Positions 46,397 to 54,714 of a DNA stretch of 64,000 bases are shown here, piece by piece. Each line of letters opens with the position of its first letter. Positions within the stretch are counted from its first letter, which is position 1. The DNA lies in assembly GCA_019058515.1 (NCBI GenBank), contig JAHPYY010000176.1, positions 17,056-81,055 on the forward strand, read 5' to 3'. Source of the stretch: Promethearchaeota archaeon. GTDB taxonomy: Archaea; Asgardarchaeota; Lokiarchaeia; Sigynarchaeales; SOKP01. Under the pieces are notes generated by a model. The model made no database searches, was not told the origin of the DNA, and worked only from the letters and a program-made list of their open reading frames with translations. Both the position numbers and the translations under genes were made by a program.

Positions 46397-47242
46397 ATGT
46401 CGTACGACGAATTAAGCAAAAAATTAGCGGAATTAATGAACGATACTCAGGAACTCGAATTAAAAGATGTCGAGATGTTTGCCGAGTATCTCGAATTCGA
46501 AATGCTTCCGCAAATGATCGTTTCAGCAGCTCAAGCGGCAGGTTTACCTGGGGCGGCACAGCTAGGTAAAGCGGAGTGGACGCCTTCTAAGTTTTCTTTG
46601 GATCTTGATTTCCCTGGAGAAATTCAAACCATTCAATTTATTAGGTCTAACGGAAAAACCTGTACTATAGGAGGAGAAAAGGTACCTCCTTTCTACAATT
46701 TCCTTGGTCTTGATAAAAGGAATCCCCATCCACCCCTAGTAACTTACGATGTATTCGACATGGGCGCTAAAATGATGCTTCCTAAACCTATTAAACAAGA
46801 ATACGGCGATGTGCTTGCAGATCCCGCTCAATGGGCAAAGTTTGCTGTCGATAAGTTTGACGCTGAATGTATTACATTCCACTCGCTTTCGATTGATCCT
46901 GCAATGGGAGATGTTCCCGTATCTCAATCCAGAAAGTTTTTAGAAGATATACTTCAAGCTGTTGATGTTCCCGTAATCATTGGTTGTTCAGGAAATAAAA
47001 AGAAAGATGTTGAGTTATTTGAAGTAACTGCTGCTGCCACGGAAAGCGAAGTTTTAATGCTTTCTGCCGCTGATAAAGCTACTTGGGAGGAAGTCATTCC
47101 TTTTGCGGTAAAACACGACCACAATTGTTTACTATGGACTAGTCTGGATTTAAACAATCAAATTAAAATGAACAAAGATGCTATAGAATTGGGGCTTCCC
47201 CGGAATAGAATCGTTATGGACCCGACCTGCGCAACAGCCTAG
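46397..47242 (+). CDS. cdhD: Acetyl-CoA decarbonylase/synthase delta subunit, N-terminal part
   Basis: 281 codons of the corrinoid Fe-S protein small subunit (CdhD/AcsD): a TIM barrel with TCTIGGEKVPPFYNFLG, HPPLVTYDVFDMG, DVPVIIGCSGNKKKD and LPRNRIVMDPTCATA. The protein takes part in methyl transfer in the Wood-Ljungdahl pathway. It ends at TAG 47240-47242 in the middle of the barrel, and the remaining third of the protein resumes in another frame after 32 nt. No other ACDS/CODH gene is in the window. Confidence 0.88.
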   Translation: MSYDELSKKLAELMNDTQELELKDVEMFAEYLEFEMLPQMIVSAAQAAGLPGAAQLGKAEWTPSKFSLDLDFPGEIQTIQFIRSNGKTCTIGGEKVPPFYNFLGLDKRNPHPPLVTYDVFDMGAKMMLPKPIKQEYGDVLADPAQWAKFAVDKFDAECITFHSLSIDPAMGDVPVSQSRKFLEDILQAVDVPVIIGCSGNKKKDVELFEVTAAATESEVLMLSAADKATWEEVIPFAVKHDHNCLLWTSLDLNNQIKMNKDAIELGLPRNRIVMDPTCATA

Positions 47243-47271
47243 TTTAAATTTCTTGAACTACTGCGAATTTA
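47240..47271 (+). other. Intervening sequence splitting cdhD
   Basis: Between GCC (Ala, 47237-47239) and GGG-TAC-GGG (Gly-Tyr-Gly, 47272-47280), 32 nt with two in-frame TAGs break the gene. Family members normally read ALGYGxEYS here. Removing 29 nt (47241-47269) would leave TTA and restore exactly ATALGYGMEYS. The codons for GYG just before the new ATG are still intact, so the insertion is recent or is removed. CCTA (47238-47241) pairs with TAGG (47270-47273) across the insert. Confidence 0.7.
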
Positions 47272-47280
47272 GGGTACGGG

Positions 47281-47631
47281 ATGGAATACAGCTTTAGCAT
47301 CTATCAGCGAATGCGAGTGGCGGGTTTGCTCGGTGAAGAAGACTTAGCTTATCCAATCAGTGGTGGGACTACAAACGCATGGGGTGCTCGAGAAGCATGG
47401 ATGAGTGAAAAGCTAGCTCCAGAATGGGGATTACGACAATATAGAGGTCCTATATGGGAGGTTATCAACGCTTTATCGTTAAGCTTGGTTGGATTAGACC
47501 TTGCCATGATGTTTCATCCAGTAGCCGCTAAACATGTAAAAGAAATCACGGCGCAATTCTTTGCCGAAGTTCCTAAAACTCTAGAAGATCTGGGATATTA
47601 CGACTGGGCTTCAGCAAATTTGAAGCGATAA
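47281..47631 (+). CDS. cdhD: Acetyl-CoA decarbonylase/synthase delta subunit, C-terminal part
   Basis: 116 codons from ATG 47281, continuing the CdhD/AcsD barrel without loss: MEYSFSIYQRMRVAGL, the ISGGTTNAWGAREAWM segment, RGPIWEVINALSLSLVGLDL and the MMFHPVA end motif. It has no Shine-Dalgarno of its own beyond weak GGG runs. It is unlikely to fold alone. With the upstream part it makes one full-length subunit of about 400 residues. Confidence 0.85.
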   Translation: MEYSFSIYQRMRVAGLLGEEDLAYPISGGTTNAWGAREAWMSEKLAPEWGLRQYRGPIWEVINALSLSLVGLDLAMMFHPVAAKHVKEITAQFFAEVPKTLEDLGYYDWASANLKR

Positions 47632-47721
47632 ATCTACATAATTTTTATTTCTCTTTTATTATATACTACATTTAAATTCACTTTAGTATAATTAATCTCA
47701 TATAGAGAATTTAAGATTAAG

Positions 47722-48558
47722 GTGAAAGATATTCCAATATTCAAATATGAAGATATAGATATCAATTACATCAAGAAAGGTAAAGGAGAACCACTAGTTC
47801 TACTTCAAGGTTGGGCAACCACGCTTGAAGGGTGGTTATTTCAATTACCGTTCTTTAGAAAGAAAATGATGGTAATAGCGTTGGATAATAGGGGCGTTGG
47901 TGGAAGTTCAAGGCCGAATTATGCTTATAATATGGAAATGTTCTTAAAGGAGACAAAGGCACTGTTTGACTTTTTTGGGATCCAAGAAAAGATTCATTTA
48001 ATGGGCGTTAGTATGGGGGGTATGATTGCTCAGAATTTTGTTTTAAAATATCCGGAAAAGGTTAAAACATTAATTTTGCTGGCAACCTCTGCATTTTATA
48101 AAAGTGAATTAGCTAATCCAATAATTGAAGAGTACAGAGCCATAATGCAAGATTTAGATTTAGAGGAGGGTTTCAAAAGAAAACTCAATTTAATGTTTTC
48201 GGAATCTTTCATTAAAAGAGTAAACGAAGATAAAGTATTGAGCGATTCGCTTTATGAGCAATTAATGGTAAAAAGCGTTAGTAATGCCAGTTGGCAGGAT
48301 TTGTCAAATAGGGCAGCAGCCATAAGAGCACACGATACGTACGATTCACTACACGATATTACGCAACCGACATTAATAATACATGGTACTGCGGACAAAT
48401 TCATTCCATTGGATGACGCGAAGTTACTAAACGAAAAAATTCCAAATTCCAAATTAAGTATACTTGATAATCTTGGGCATGGAAGCGTTTTAGTTGAAGA
48501 TACTGATAGAATTAATACTTTAATTTGGGACTTTTTAAAAGAGCAAATTACTCTTTGA
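47722..48558 (+). CDS. Alpha/beta hydrolase
   Basis: 278 residues from GTG 47722. Nucleophile elbow GVSMGGMIAQ (about 94-103), oxyanion region LQGWATT, acid residue in GTADKFIP (about 224) and catalytic His in LGHGSVL (about 252). This is the class of small esterases and haloperoxidase-like hydrolases; the substrate is unknown. The GTG lies within an AAGGTGA Shine-Dalgarno. An in-frame ATT at 47731, 5 nt after it, would give MPIFKYEDI..., a typical family start, and may be the real initiator. Confidence 0.88.
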   Translation: MKDIPIFKYEDIDINYIKKGKGEPLVLLQGWATTLEGWLFQLPFFRKKMMVIALDNRGVGGSSRPNYAYNMEMFLKETKALFDFFGIQEKIHLMGVSMGGMIAQNFVLKYPEKVKTLILLATSAFYKSELANPIIEEYRAIMQDLDLEEGFKRKLNLMFSESFIKRVNEDKVLSDSLYEQLMVKSVSNASWQDLSNRAAAIRAHDTYDSLHDITQPTLIIHGTADKFIPLDDAKLLNEKIPNSKLSILDNLGHGSVLVEDTDRINTLIWDFLKEQITL

Positions 48559-48595
48559 AGCAAATGTATTTGAGTAGAAACAGCGAGGGTCATGC

Positions 48596-48863
48596 ATCAT
48601 TACTTATGAACCTGTAATTCTTAGGGGAAGTCAGCTATTGCGTTCCGAAGTAGAGGTAATCAAAGAACTCGAAATGCATGCAGGGTTGAAACCAACTTCT
48701 CGTCCTGATGTGTTTGATCTATTTGTTCCACTACAGTTTATAGCAGAGAATAACCGGTTTCAAGGCTCTTGAAACCTTAGTGAACCACATTGATATTAAG
48801 CAGGAAGTATTGTTCGCTAAAAAAGAGTTAAAGGAATTAAAAACTATCAAGGACGAAGTATAG
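48596..48863 (+). pseudogene. Decayed small gene with one frameshift
   Basis: Two overlapping frames join into one plausible product. Frame A (to TGA 48770-48772) reads ILRGSQLLRSEVEVIKELEM and later FIAENNRFQ. Shifting one base near 48759 continues GFKALETLVNHIDIKQEVLF and a Lys/Glu helix to TAG 48861-48863. No ATG start is present; an ATC at 48596 lies 7 nt after GAGG. The first part recalls segments that precede leucine-rich repeats in some archaeal proteins, but this is weak. It is probably a gene relic. Confidence 0.45.
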
Positions 48864-48893
48864 TTCTAACCTTATTTAATATCCAAAAAAGTC

Positions 48894-49571
48894 CTAACTT
48901 AAGAAGAACGGTAAGCAAGTAGTAAACCCGGTTAATATAGCAGTAGTTAAACCGACCGTGATAAGAGAGAAGGACACTTTAATGCTTTTTTGACTAAACA
49001 AACACCATAATCCTCCCAAAAGATTCACTAACGCTCCAAAAGAAGATAAAGCTATGCAGTAATATATAGTTTTTTCGTGAGCATACTGCGAAACGGTGAT
49101 ATCCATTATTCTGTTTAAGTAGGAAGGATCAATATCTCCAGAAAAATCTATAAAGTTAAAAATTAATCTATCGGGCAAAGGTTCTAGACTCCATATTAAA
49201 AAGTATGTAAAATAATCGAACAGAATCCCAGCTGCTAGAAGAAAGAAAACAAAGCCTACGAATAGGTTTACCTTGTTAATTTTTTTATTATCAGAATAAG
49301 ACATATCGTCTTCTTGTTCGACTTGAGATTGGTTTTGAATCACCCCACTATAGCGCTGAAACCATACATCCGAAGTCCCCTTTTTTGATTTTAACACAGA
49401 CATGAGTCCAAACACGAGGAGAATAAAAATGAACAGAAATTTTAAATACCCAAAATAAATCTCGCAAAAATAGTTAAATTCCTCGCACCAAGCTTCCATC
49501 CCTTCTAACCACTGATGTAAAGGATTAATGAAGGGATTGTCAAGGTCTACAGAAGACAAATAAATAACCAT
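48894..49571 (-). CDS. Four-pass membrane protein next to HerA-like ATPase
   Basis: 225 residues with membrane segments at about 42-62, 112-130, 165-190 and 198-220. A long first loop is rich in polar residues. No family was recognised. It lies downstream of the membrane ATPase gene on the same strand, with 67 nt between them, and may form a complex with it. Confidence 0.6.
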   Translation of the reverse strand: MVIYLSSVDLDNPFINPLHQWLEGMEAWCEEFNYFCEIYFGYLKFLFIFILLVFGLMSVLKSKKGTSDVWFQRYSGVIQNQSQVEQEDDMSYSDNKKINKVNLFVGFVFFLLAAGILFDYFTYFLIWSLEPLPDRLIFNFIDFSGDIDPSYLNRIMDITVSQYAHEKTIYYCIALSSFGALVNLLGGLWCLFSQKSIKVSFSLITVGLTTAILTGFTTCLPFFLS

Positions 49572-49638
49572 TGCTTTTAGGTTGAAACCCCTCTATAAAA
49601 ACCACTCTAAATTTTTCTAAATAAATTGTAAACCGAAT

Positions 49639-51303
49639 CTAAATTCTCGATGATTTTACCAACTTTTCAATGGCTTTAGAGTTCCAACCGCTATTCTTTA
49701 GAGTTGTTTGACAATATGGGCACACTATTTCGCCTTTTTCTAACTCAGTAGCGCAAAAACTACACTTGTTTTGATCTTGGGAATTCTCGTAGGATAATTG
49801 AACGGCTTTCTTTTTTAAGATCTCTTGGTTTCTAGTCATAATTGCTGATTCTGTCAACCATTTCCTCTTTACAATAGGAATTTGCAGAGTAAAGGGTTTT
49901 TTTATAGAATTTACTCGAATAAAGCACTCGCCAGTATTTAACATTGAAAGGAACGGTTCGTGAGCATTATCTAAATTAAGTAGATTGCAAATAAAATCTT
50001 TTTCCATATGTGTTTTAAAACATACAAACACTCCTGAGTTGGCTAGCACATCTTTACTAATTGCGGGTCGAGTTGCTAGAGATATCAAGCATTCACCAGT
50101 TCCACGAAGTAGCAAGGCAATATCTTCGATAAAAGATGTGAGTTTAGTGTGCTCAGTAATCGATTGAGGTGCGAAATACTGCATATCTTCAACGATAGTG
50201 ATGTGTTTTATATCCTTATAATTCTTACTTCCTCTCTCTATATTCTGGTCCCAAATATATTTCAAAATCATGTTTAAGAAAAAAAGTGCATCCTCTTTTC
50301 GTCCCCCAAGTCTAATAATGGAACTCAAATCTAGTAACACCCTTAAATTGAAAAGATCTTTAATATTGAGTTTGCTTTTAGTGGTAAAAATAGTTTTTAA
50401 GGCACCAATATTGTACCTTCGCAACCTATTTTTTATCGCACTAACACTCTGGTCTAAATACTTTATTTCATTCTTGTTGGCTTTCTGGTAATCGGTAGAT
50501 ATTTTTTCGAAACTTTCCCAGTTCCTAGTTTCTTTATTTGAGCAAATTTTTAGGAGGATGTCGTACAACACTCGCTCCATCTGTGGGGTATATTCAATGT
50601 TGGCTTCTTCGAATAACCCTCCACTCGTTAAAATTGACAAAATGCGTTCTGCATGGATTTCTGGCTCTGATAGTTCTGGATCAAAGATATTAATTGAATA
50701 GTTCTCCCCAGGACGGAGGATAATTAGGTCTGGTATAGTTTCTTGCAGATGAATATATTCTCCTTTGAACTCTGATAATAAAAAAGGGACATCATACTTC
50801 TTATAAAAATTTTTTAAGAAGAACTGTAAAAAATTACTTTTTCCAGAACCCGTTAGCCCACAAATGAACATGTGCCGTTTTAAGTCTTCGATGTTTAAAC
50901 GATACCATCCTTTAGTTTTGTTATTGTACAGAAGTTTACCAATTTTAATTTTTCCTTTCCGAGACTGAGCGAAGTTGGGATATTCTAACTTGATCTTGTA
51001 TTTATCTTTTGTATTTGGAGATATCAATACTATAGGTACAGAAAGGAGAAGAAGTACTTGAGATCCAAATGTCAACAGAATATCGGGAAATTGATTATTT
51101 ACCAATATTTCAAGATTGAATATGAAATATACAAAAAAAGCTGCAATAAGGGTTAACAATAGCTTTCTAATTACTTCGGGAGCTTTATTTTTCGAGATTT
51201 TATTGTTAAAGTATTTGTTACTAACAATATAGAAAACTACGCTGGAGATAAATATCAAAAGTACAAACATGAAGTACGACGCTAAGGTTTCGAACACAAC
51301 CAA
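49639..51303 (-). CDS. Membrane-anchored HerA/VirB4-like ATPase with zinc-ribbon tail
   Basis: 554 residues. Three to four N-terminal membrane segments (residues 5-105) precede a DUF87/HerA-type motor: Walker A CGLTGSGKSNFL (about 149-160), LLSEFKGEY, Walker B TIVEDMQYF (about 358-366) and the sensor-like SLATRPAISKDVLANSG (about 396-412). The C-terminus has a zinc ribbon with CSFC and CPYC. Such ring motors pump DNA or protein across or along membranes (TraD/VirD4/VirB4-like). No conjugation genes are seen, so a chromosome, secretion or membrane-complex role is open. Confidence 0.78.
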   Translation of the reverse strand: MVVFETLASYFMFVLLIFISSVVFYIVSNKYFNNKISKNKAPEVIRKLLLTLIAAFFVYFIFNLEILVNNQFPDILLTFGSQVLLLLSVPIVLISPNTKDKYKIKLEYPNFAQSRKGKIKIGKLLYNNKTKGWYRLNIEDLKRHMFICGLTGSGKSNFLQFFLKNFYKKYDVPFLLSEFKGEYIHLQETIPDLIILRPGENYSINIFDPELSEPEIHAERILSILTSGGLFEEANIEYTPQMERVLYDILLKICSNKETRNWESFEKISTDYQKANKNEIKYLDQSVSAIKNRLRRYNIGALKTIFTTKSKLNIKDLFNLRVLLDLSSIIRLGGRKEDALFFLNMILKYIWDQNIERGSKNYKDIKHITIVEDMQYFAPQSITEHTKLTSFIEDIALLLRGTGECLISLATRPAISKDVLANSGVFVCFKTHMEKDFICNLLNLDNAHEPFLSMLNTGECFIRVNSIKKPFTLQIPIVKRKWLTESAIMTRNQEILKKKAVQLSYENSQDQNKCSFCATELEKGEIVCPYCQTTLKNSGWNSKAIEKLVKSSRI

Positions 51304-51474
51304 ATTTCAAATTAAACAATTTAAACTCACCTAAAAAAGAACACCAAAATTTTACATGGTTTAACGCGTTAGCACTAATCCAAAAAGAGGAAAAATCAAC
51401 TAAATATTCAAATTAATTATTAAATTTAACCGATTATTTTTCAAATTATTAATAAGTAAAAATAAGATAAAAGC

Positions 51475-53061
51475 ATGAAGCTCCCATTTAATTGGAAATA
51501 TCCGTATCCATCAAAAAGAATGCCGATTTTAGCAGAAAATGTGGTATCTACATCTCAGCCTTTAGCATCTCAAGCAGGCTTGCAAATGATAATGAAAGGT
51601 GGAAATGCCGTTGATGCGGCTATTGCTTCTGCAATATGCTTAACCGTTGTGGAACCAGTAAGTAACGGCATTGGTAGCGACGCTTTTGTTATACTTAATC
51701 GAGGAGACGATTTACATGGATTGAATGCTTCTGGACGGTCTCCGTTTGCATGGTCGAAAGAACATTTTTCAAAATACAACGAAATGCCAATATTTGGATG
51801 GGACACCACCACGGTTCCTGGAGCAGTATCTGCCTGGGTGACATTATGGAAAAAGTTTGGAAGTTTGGAATTTAAAACTCTATTCGAACCTGCGATAAAA
51901 TACGCTAGAGATGGTTTCATTGTTTCTCCAATCGTCGGGATGAGCTGGAATCTAGTTTATCACCAATACAAAAATTTTCCAGAGTGGGTTAATACTTTCA
52001 CGGTTAACGGCAAACCTCCTAAGCCAGGACAGCTTTTTAAGTGCCCAGAACAGGTGAAAACCTTGGAGTTGATCGCTGAAACCGAAGGAGAAGCTTTTTA
52101 CAGAGGTGAAATTGCCAAAAAAATAGCAAACCACGCACAAAATACGGGAGGACTTATAACTCGCGAGGATTTAAAGAATCATCGCCCAGAATGGGTAAAT
52201 CCTTTAAGTATAGAGTATAAAGGAGTTAAACTTCACGAAATTCCACCAAATGGTCAAGGAATTGCGGCTCTTATAATGCTTGGTATCGTGAACCATCTTA
52301 ACTTATCTAAACACCCTGTGGATTCAATTAAATCGCTGCATCTGCAAATAGAAGCGATGAAACTGGCGTTTAGCGATGCGTATCGCTATGTGTCGGATTC
52401 AAAATCCTGGGAGTTCGACCCTCAATTATTACTAAACCCCGATTACTTAAAACAACAAGCTAAATTAGTTAATTTAGAAAAAGCAACCAAATATTATTAC
52501 GGGAAACCTAAAGTGGGAGGAACCGTTTATCTTACAGCAGCAGATGCCGAAGAGACAATGATATCCTTTATTCAATCCAATTTTTGGAGCTTTGGGAGTG
52601 GTATCGTGATTCCTGATACGGGAATTAGTCTACAAAACAGAGGGCACGGTTTTACTTTAGAAGAAAACCATCCTAATCAAGTCGGACCACATAAACGACC
52701 TTATCATACGATAATACCCGGCTTCGTAACAAGGAACGATATCCCTTTAATGAGTTTTGGAGTAATGGGAGGTTCATTCCAACCGCAAGGACACGCTCAA
52801 ATGATGATTCGCATATTCGAGTACGGTCAAAACCCTCAAGCCGCTATTGATGCATTTAGATGGCAAGTTACTTCTGGACTAGGAATAAAGCTTGAGGAAG
52901 GTATGGATAATAAAACAATTGATGGATTAAGATTGAAAAACCACGGAGTATCCCTTAGTCCCTTTATTGATTTTGGAGGTGCTCAACTTATATACAAATT
53001 AGAAGATGGATACTTAGCAGCATCAGAGCCACGGAAAGATGGTCAAGCAGTTGGATTTTAG
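51475..53061 (+). CDS. ggt: Gamma-glutamyltransferase family protein
   Basis: 528 residues. The N-terminal NAVDAAIASAICLTVVEP motif, the GNGQGI-like NGQGIAALIML region, the autoprocessing/nucleophile Thr350 in GGTVYLTAAD, and SGIVIPDTGISLQNRG are family hallmarks. In GGTs, cleavage before this Thr creates the active two-chain enzyme. The absence of a signal peptide suggests a cytosolic enzyme. The substrate may be glutathione-like or another gamma-glutamyl compound; archaeal homologues are little studied. Confidence 0.9.
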   Translation: MKLPFNWKYPYPSKRMPILAENVVSTSQPLASQAGLQMIMKGGNAVDAAIASAICLTVVEPVSNGIGSDAFVILNRGDDLHGLNASGRSPFAWSKEHFSKYNEMPIFGWDTTTVPGAVSAWVTLWKKFGSLEFKTLFEPAIKYARDGFIVSPIVGMSWNLVYHQYKNFPEWVNTFTVNGKPPKPGQLFKCPEQVKTLELIAETEGEAFYRGEIAKKIANHAQNTGGLITREDLKNHRPEWVNPLSIEYKGVKLHEIPPNGQGIAALIMLGIVNHLNLSKHPVDSIKSLHLQIEAMKLAFSDAYRYVSDSKSWEFDPQLLLNPDYLKQQAKLVNLEKATKYYYGKPKVGGTVYLTAADAEETMISFIQSNFWSFGSGIVIPDTGISLQNRGHGFTLEENHPNQVGPHKRPYHTIIPGFVTRNDIPLMSFGVMGGSFQPQGHAQMMIRIFEYGQNPQAAIDAFRWQVTSGLGIKLEEGMDNKTIDGLRLKNHGVSLSPFIDFGGAQLIYKLEDGYLAASEPRKDGQAVGF

Positions 53062-53077
53062 ATTTGCTTTTCCAAAT

Positions 53078-53527
53078 TTAATCATTTATTTCTCTGATTT
53101 TTTCTCTCGTCTTTTTTAGGTTATTTGTTCCAAAGTGCTTATTAAATATCCTATATAATGTCTTTTGATCCATACTATAAATTTCGCATAATTCTCTTAA
53201 TCCATAATGCAATATATTTCGTTTAAATTGATTAAGATCATTTATAAATTTAATATGATGAGCTTTTTGATATGCTTTGCTTTTCCAATATTCTATTGTT
53301 TTTGAACTCCTTATTTTACTCTGATTCTCTACATATTCTGGATCATTCCATTTAGCTTTGATAGCTTTACTATATCCCTTGCTAACTCTTTTTTTTAAAT
53401 CCTCATCTTCTCTCCATCTTCGTTTTAACTTAAGTTGCATCCTATTTATTATGTACTTTGGCTGTTTTCCTCCTGTTCCTCCTTTATGAATATAATATCC
53501 CTTTGTATTGTCAGTTGACTTAAAAAG
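53078..53527 (-). pseudogene. GIY-YIG homing endonuclease, C-terminal fragment
   Basis: An open frame from 53527 to 53078 encodes the DNA-recognition half of a GIY-YIG homing endonuclease: STDNTKGYYIHKGGTGGKQP near its start, then a basic RMQLKLKRRWRED region and a NUMOD-like helix-turn-helix (ELCEIYSMDQKTLYRIF). It has no start codon before the internal ATG at 53440 and is out of frame with the nuclease half upstream (53533-53832). It is part of a decayed element. Confidence 0.7.
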
Positions 53528-53532
53528 TTAAT

Positions 53533-53832
53533 CTATTGCTTTTCTTTATTATTTAATTCTATCTTATTGGAGGCAATATCAACATTTTTAACATTCCATA
53601 CATTTTCACCGTAAATTGCCATCGCGTTCTGTATATGGGTACCATTAATTCTTTTATTAGGAAATTGGACTCTCTTATTTGCCAAAGATCTCCCTTTTCC
53701 AAGGTGCTTTTTAAATCTTTTTTTCACACCATAACTAGCTTTTATTTGACCAATATACACTTTACCATTTAATTTGTTTTCTAATAGATAAATATACCCA
53801 AAAGGTTGCTGATTATCACCTCTTTCATTCAT
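53533..53832 (-). pseudogene. GIY-YIG homing endonuclease, catalytic fragment
   Basis: 99 codons with GYIYLLENKLNGKVYIGQ and RFKKHLGKG, the GIY-YIG nuclease core. The frame ends at TAG 53533-53535 just before the linker that should lead to the fragment at 53078-53527. Joining them requires skipping the TAG and a frame change. Because no interrupted host gene or intron is visible, it looks like a degenerating free-standing homing endonuclease beside the GGT gene. Confidence 0.7.
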
Positions 53833-53990
53833 TATTTAAATCTATTAAAATAATAACTATATATCTTAAAAGGCTTAAAATTTTCAAAATTTTAAATATG
53901 ATATGATATCTCACCTTAAAAGTCTCTAAAAATTCAAAATGAGATCAGGGAATTAAAAATTTAAAAGAAGTAAAATAAAAAATTAATAAA

Positions 53991-54218
53991 TTAACCTTTT
54001 TTAATTTTCAAGTAATAATTCTCTCCGTCCAGTTTGAAGTCTAAAACGAAGTGTCCATTTTTTTCCACAAACCTTTTAATATTTTCGCCTGCTTCTAAGA
54101 AGTCTCCTTTAACCTCAAGTACATCTCCACTCTCCATTTGATTTAACTTCCGTTTTGTCTTTGCTACAGGCATAGGACACACCATATCGAAACAAACAAG
54201 ATTAAAAGATTTAGACAT
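53991..54218 (-). CDS. TusA/SirA-like sulfur carrier
   Basis: 75 residues with the family CPMP motif near the start (FDMVCPMPVAKTKRKL, Cys13) and the compact two-layer fold pattern after it. TusA-like proteins carry persulfide sulfur for thiolation or sulfur metabolism. It directly follows a DsrE-family protein gene, with 21 nt between them, and both are probably co-transcribed. Confidence 0.87.
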   Translation of the reverse strand: MSKSFNLVCFDMVCPMPVAKTKRKLNQMESGDVLEVKGDFLEAGENIKRFVEKNGHFVLDFKLDGENYYLKIKKG

Positions 54219-54239
54219 TTTTTTCAGCTCCTCATGCTT

Positions 54240-54593
54240 TTATGTAACGATATTGTCAGCTTCTAAACACATTTCGAGAAAGCCGTTCATCGTAGTTTTG
54301 GAAATCCCCTCGATTAATTCTTCTTCAGTTAAACCACGGGCTTTCATGCACACTCCACATGCTTTCACTACTGCTCCTTCCTCCAATACATTCCGCATCC
54401 ATTTCTCTATATTGTCATATGTCGATGGATCCTGACCTTTCTTGCCAACCCATATACCATCTTCTACTAAAAAGATGTTTATCTTATTTCCTTCTAATAA
54501 AGCAGTGTAAGCTAACCGTAACATGGTGTATGGTCGTTCTTTAGTGTAGTGACCATCACCAATCATAATTGTAAGGGTCTTCTTTTTTTCCAT
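54240..54593 (-). CDS. DsrE-family sulfur-relay protein
   Basis: 117 residues. The DsrE/F fold is seen from ERPYTMLRLAYTALLEGNKI, the region INIFLVEDGIWV, and a conserved Cys in VKACGVCMKARG (about 79-90). Partner of the adjacent TusA-like carrier in a small sulfur-transfer pair. A LysR-type regulator is divergently transcribed from the same intergenic region and may control them. Confidence 0.85.
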   Translation of the reverse strand: MEKKKTLTIMIGDGHYTKERPYTMLRLAYTALLEGNKINIFLVEDGIWVGKKGQDPSTYDNIEKWMRNVLEEGAVVKACGVCMKARGLTEEELIEGISKTTMNGFLEMCLEADNIVT

Positions 54594-54714
54594 AACTCTA
54601 CACGCGCGTGTGATATTAATTATTAGGATTTATTTATTAATAATTTCAAATAAATTTATTGATTTTCTAGATAAATTTAATTTTACTTGTACATATATTT
54701 CAACATGGTAAGCC

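Noticed and set aside
47220..47290. Canonical bulge-helix-bulge at the cdhD insert
   Set aside because: A stem (CCTA with TAGG, then AATT with AATT) forms, but the two 3-nt bulges with a 4-bp central helix cannot be placed at the required splice boundaries. A standard archaeal intron motif is therefore not supported.
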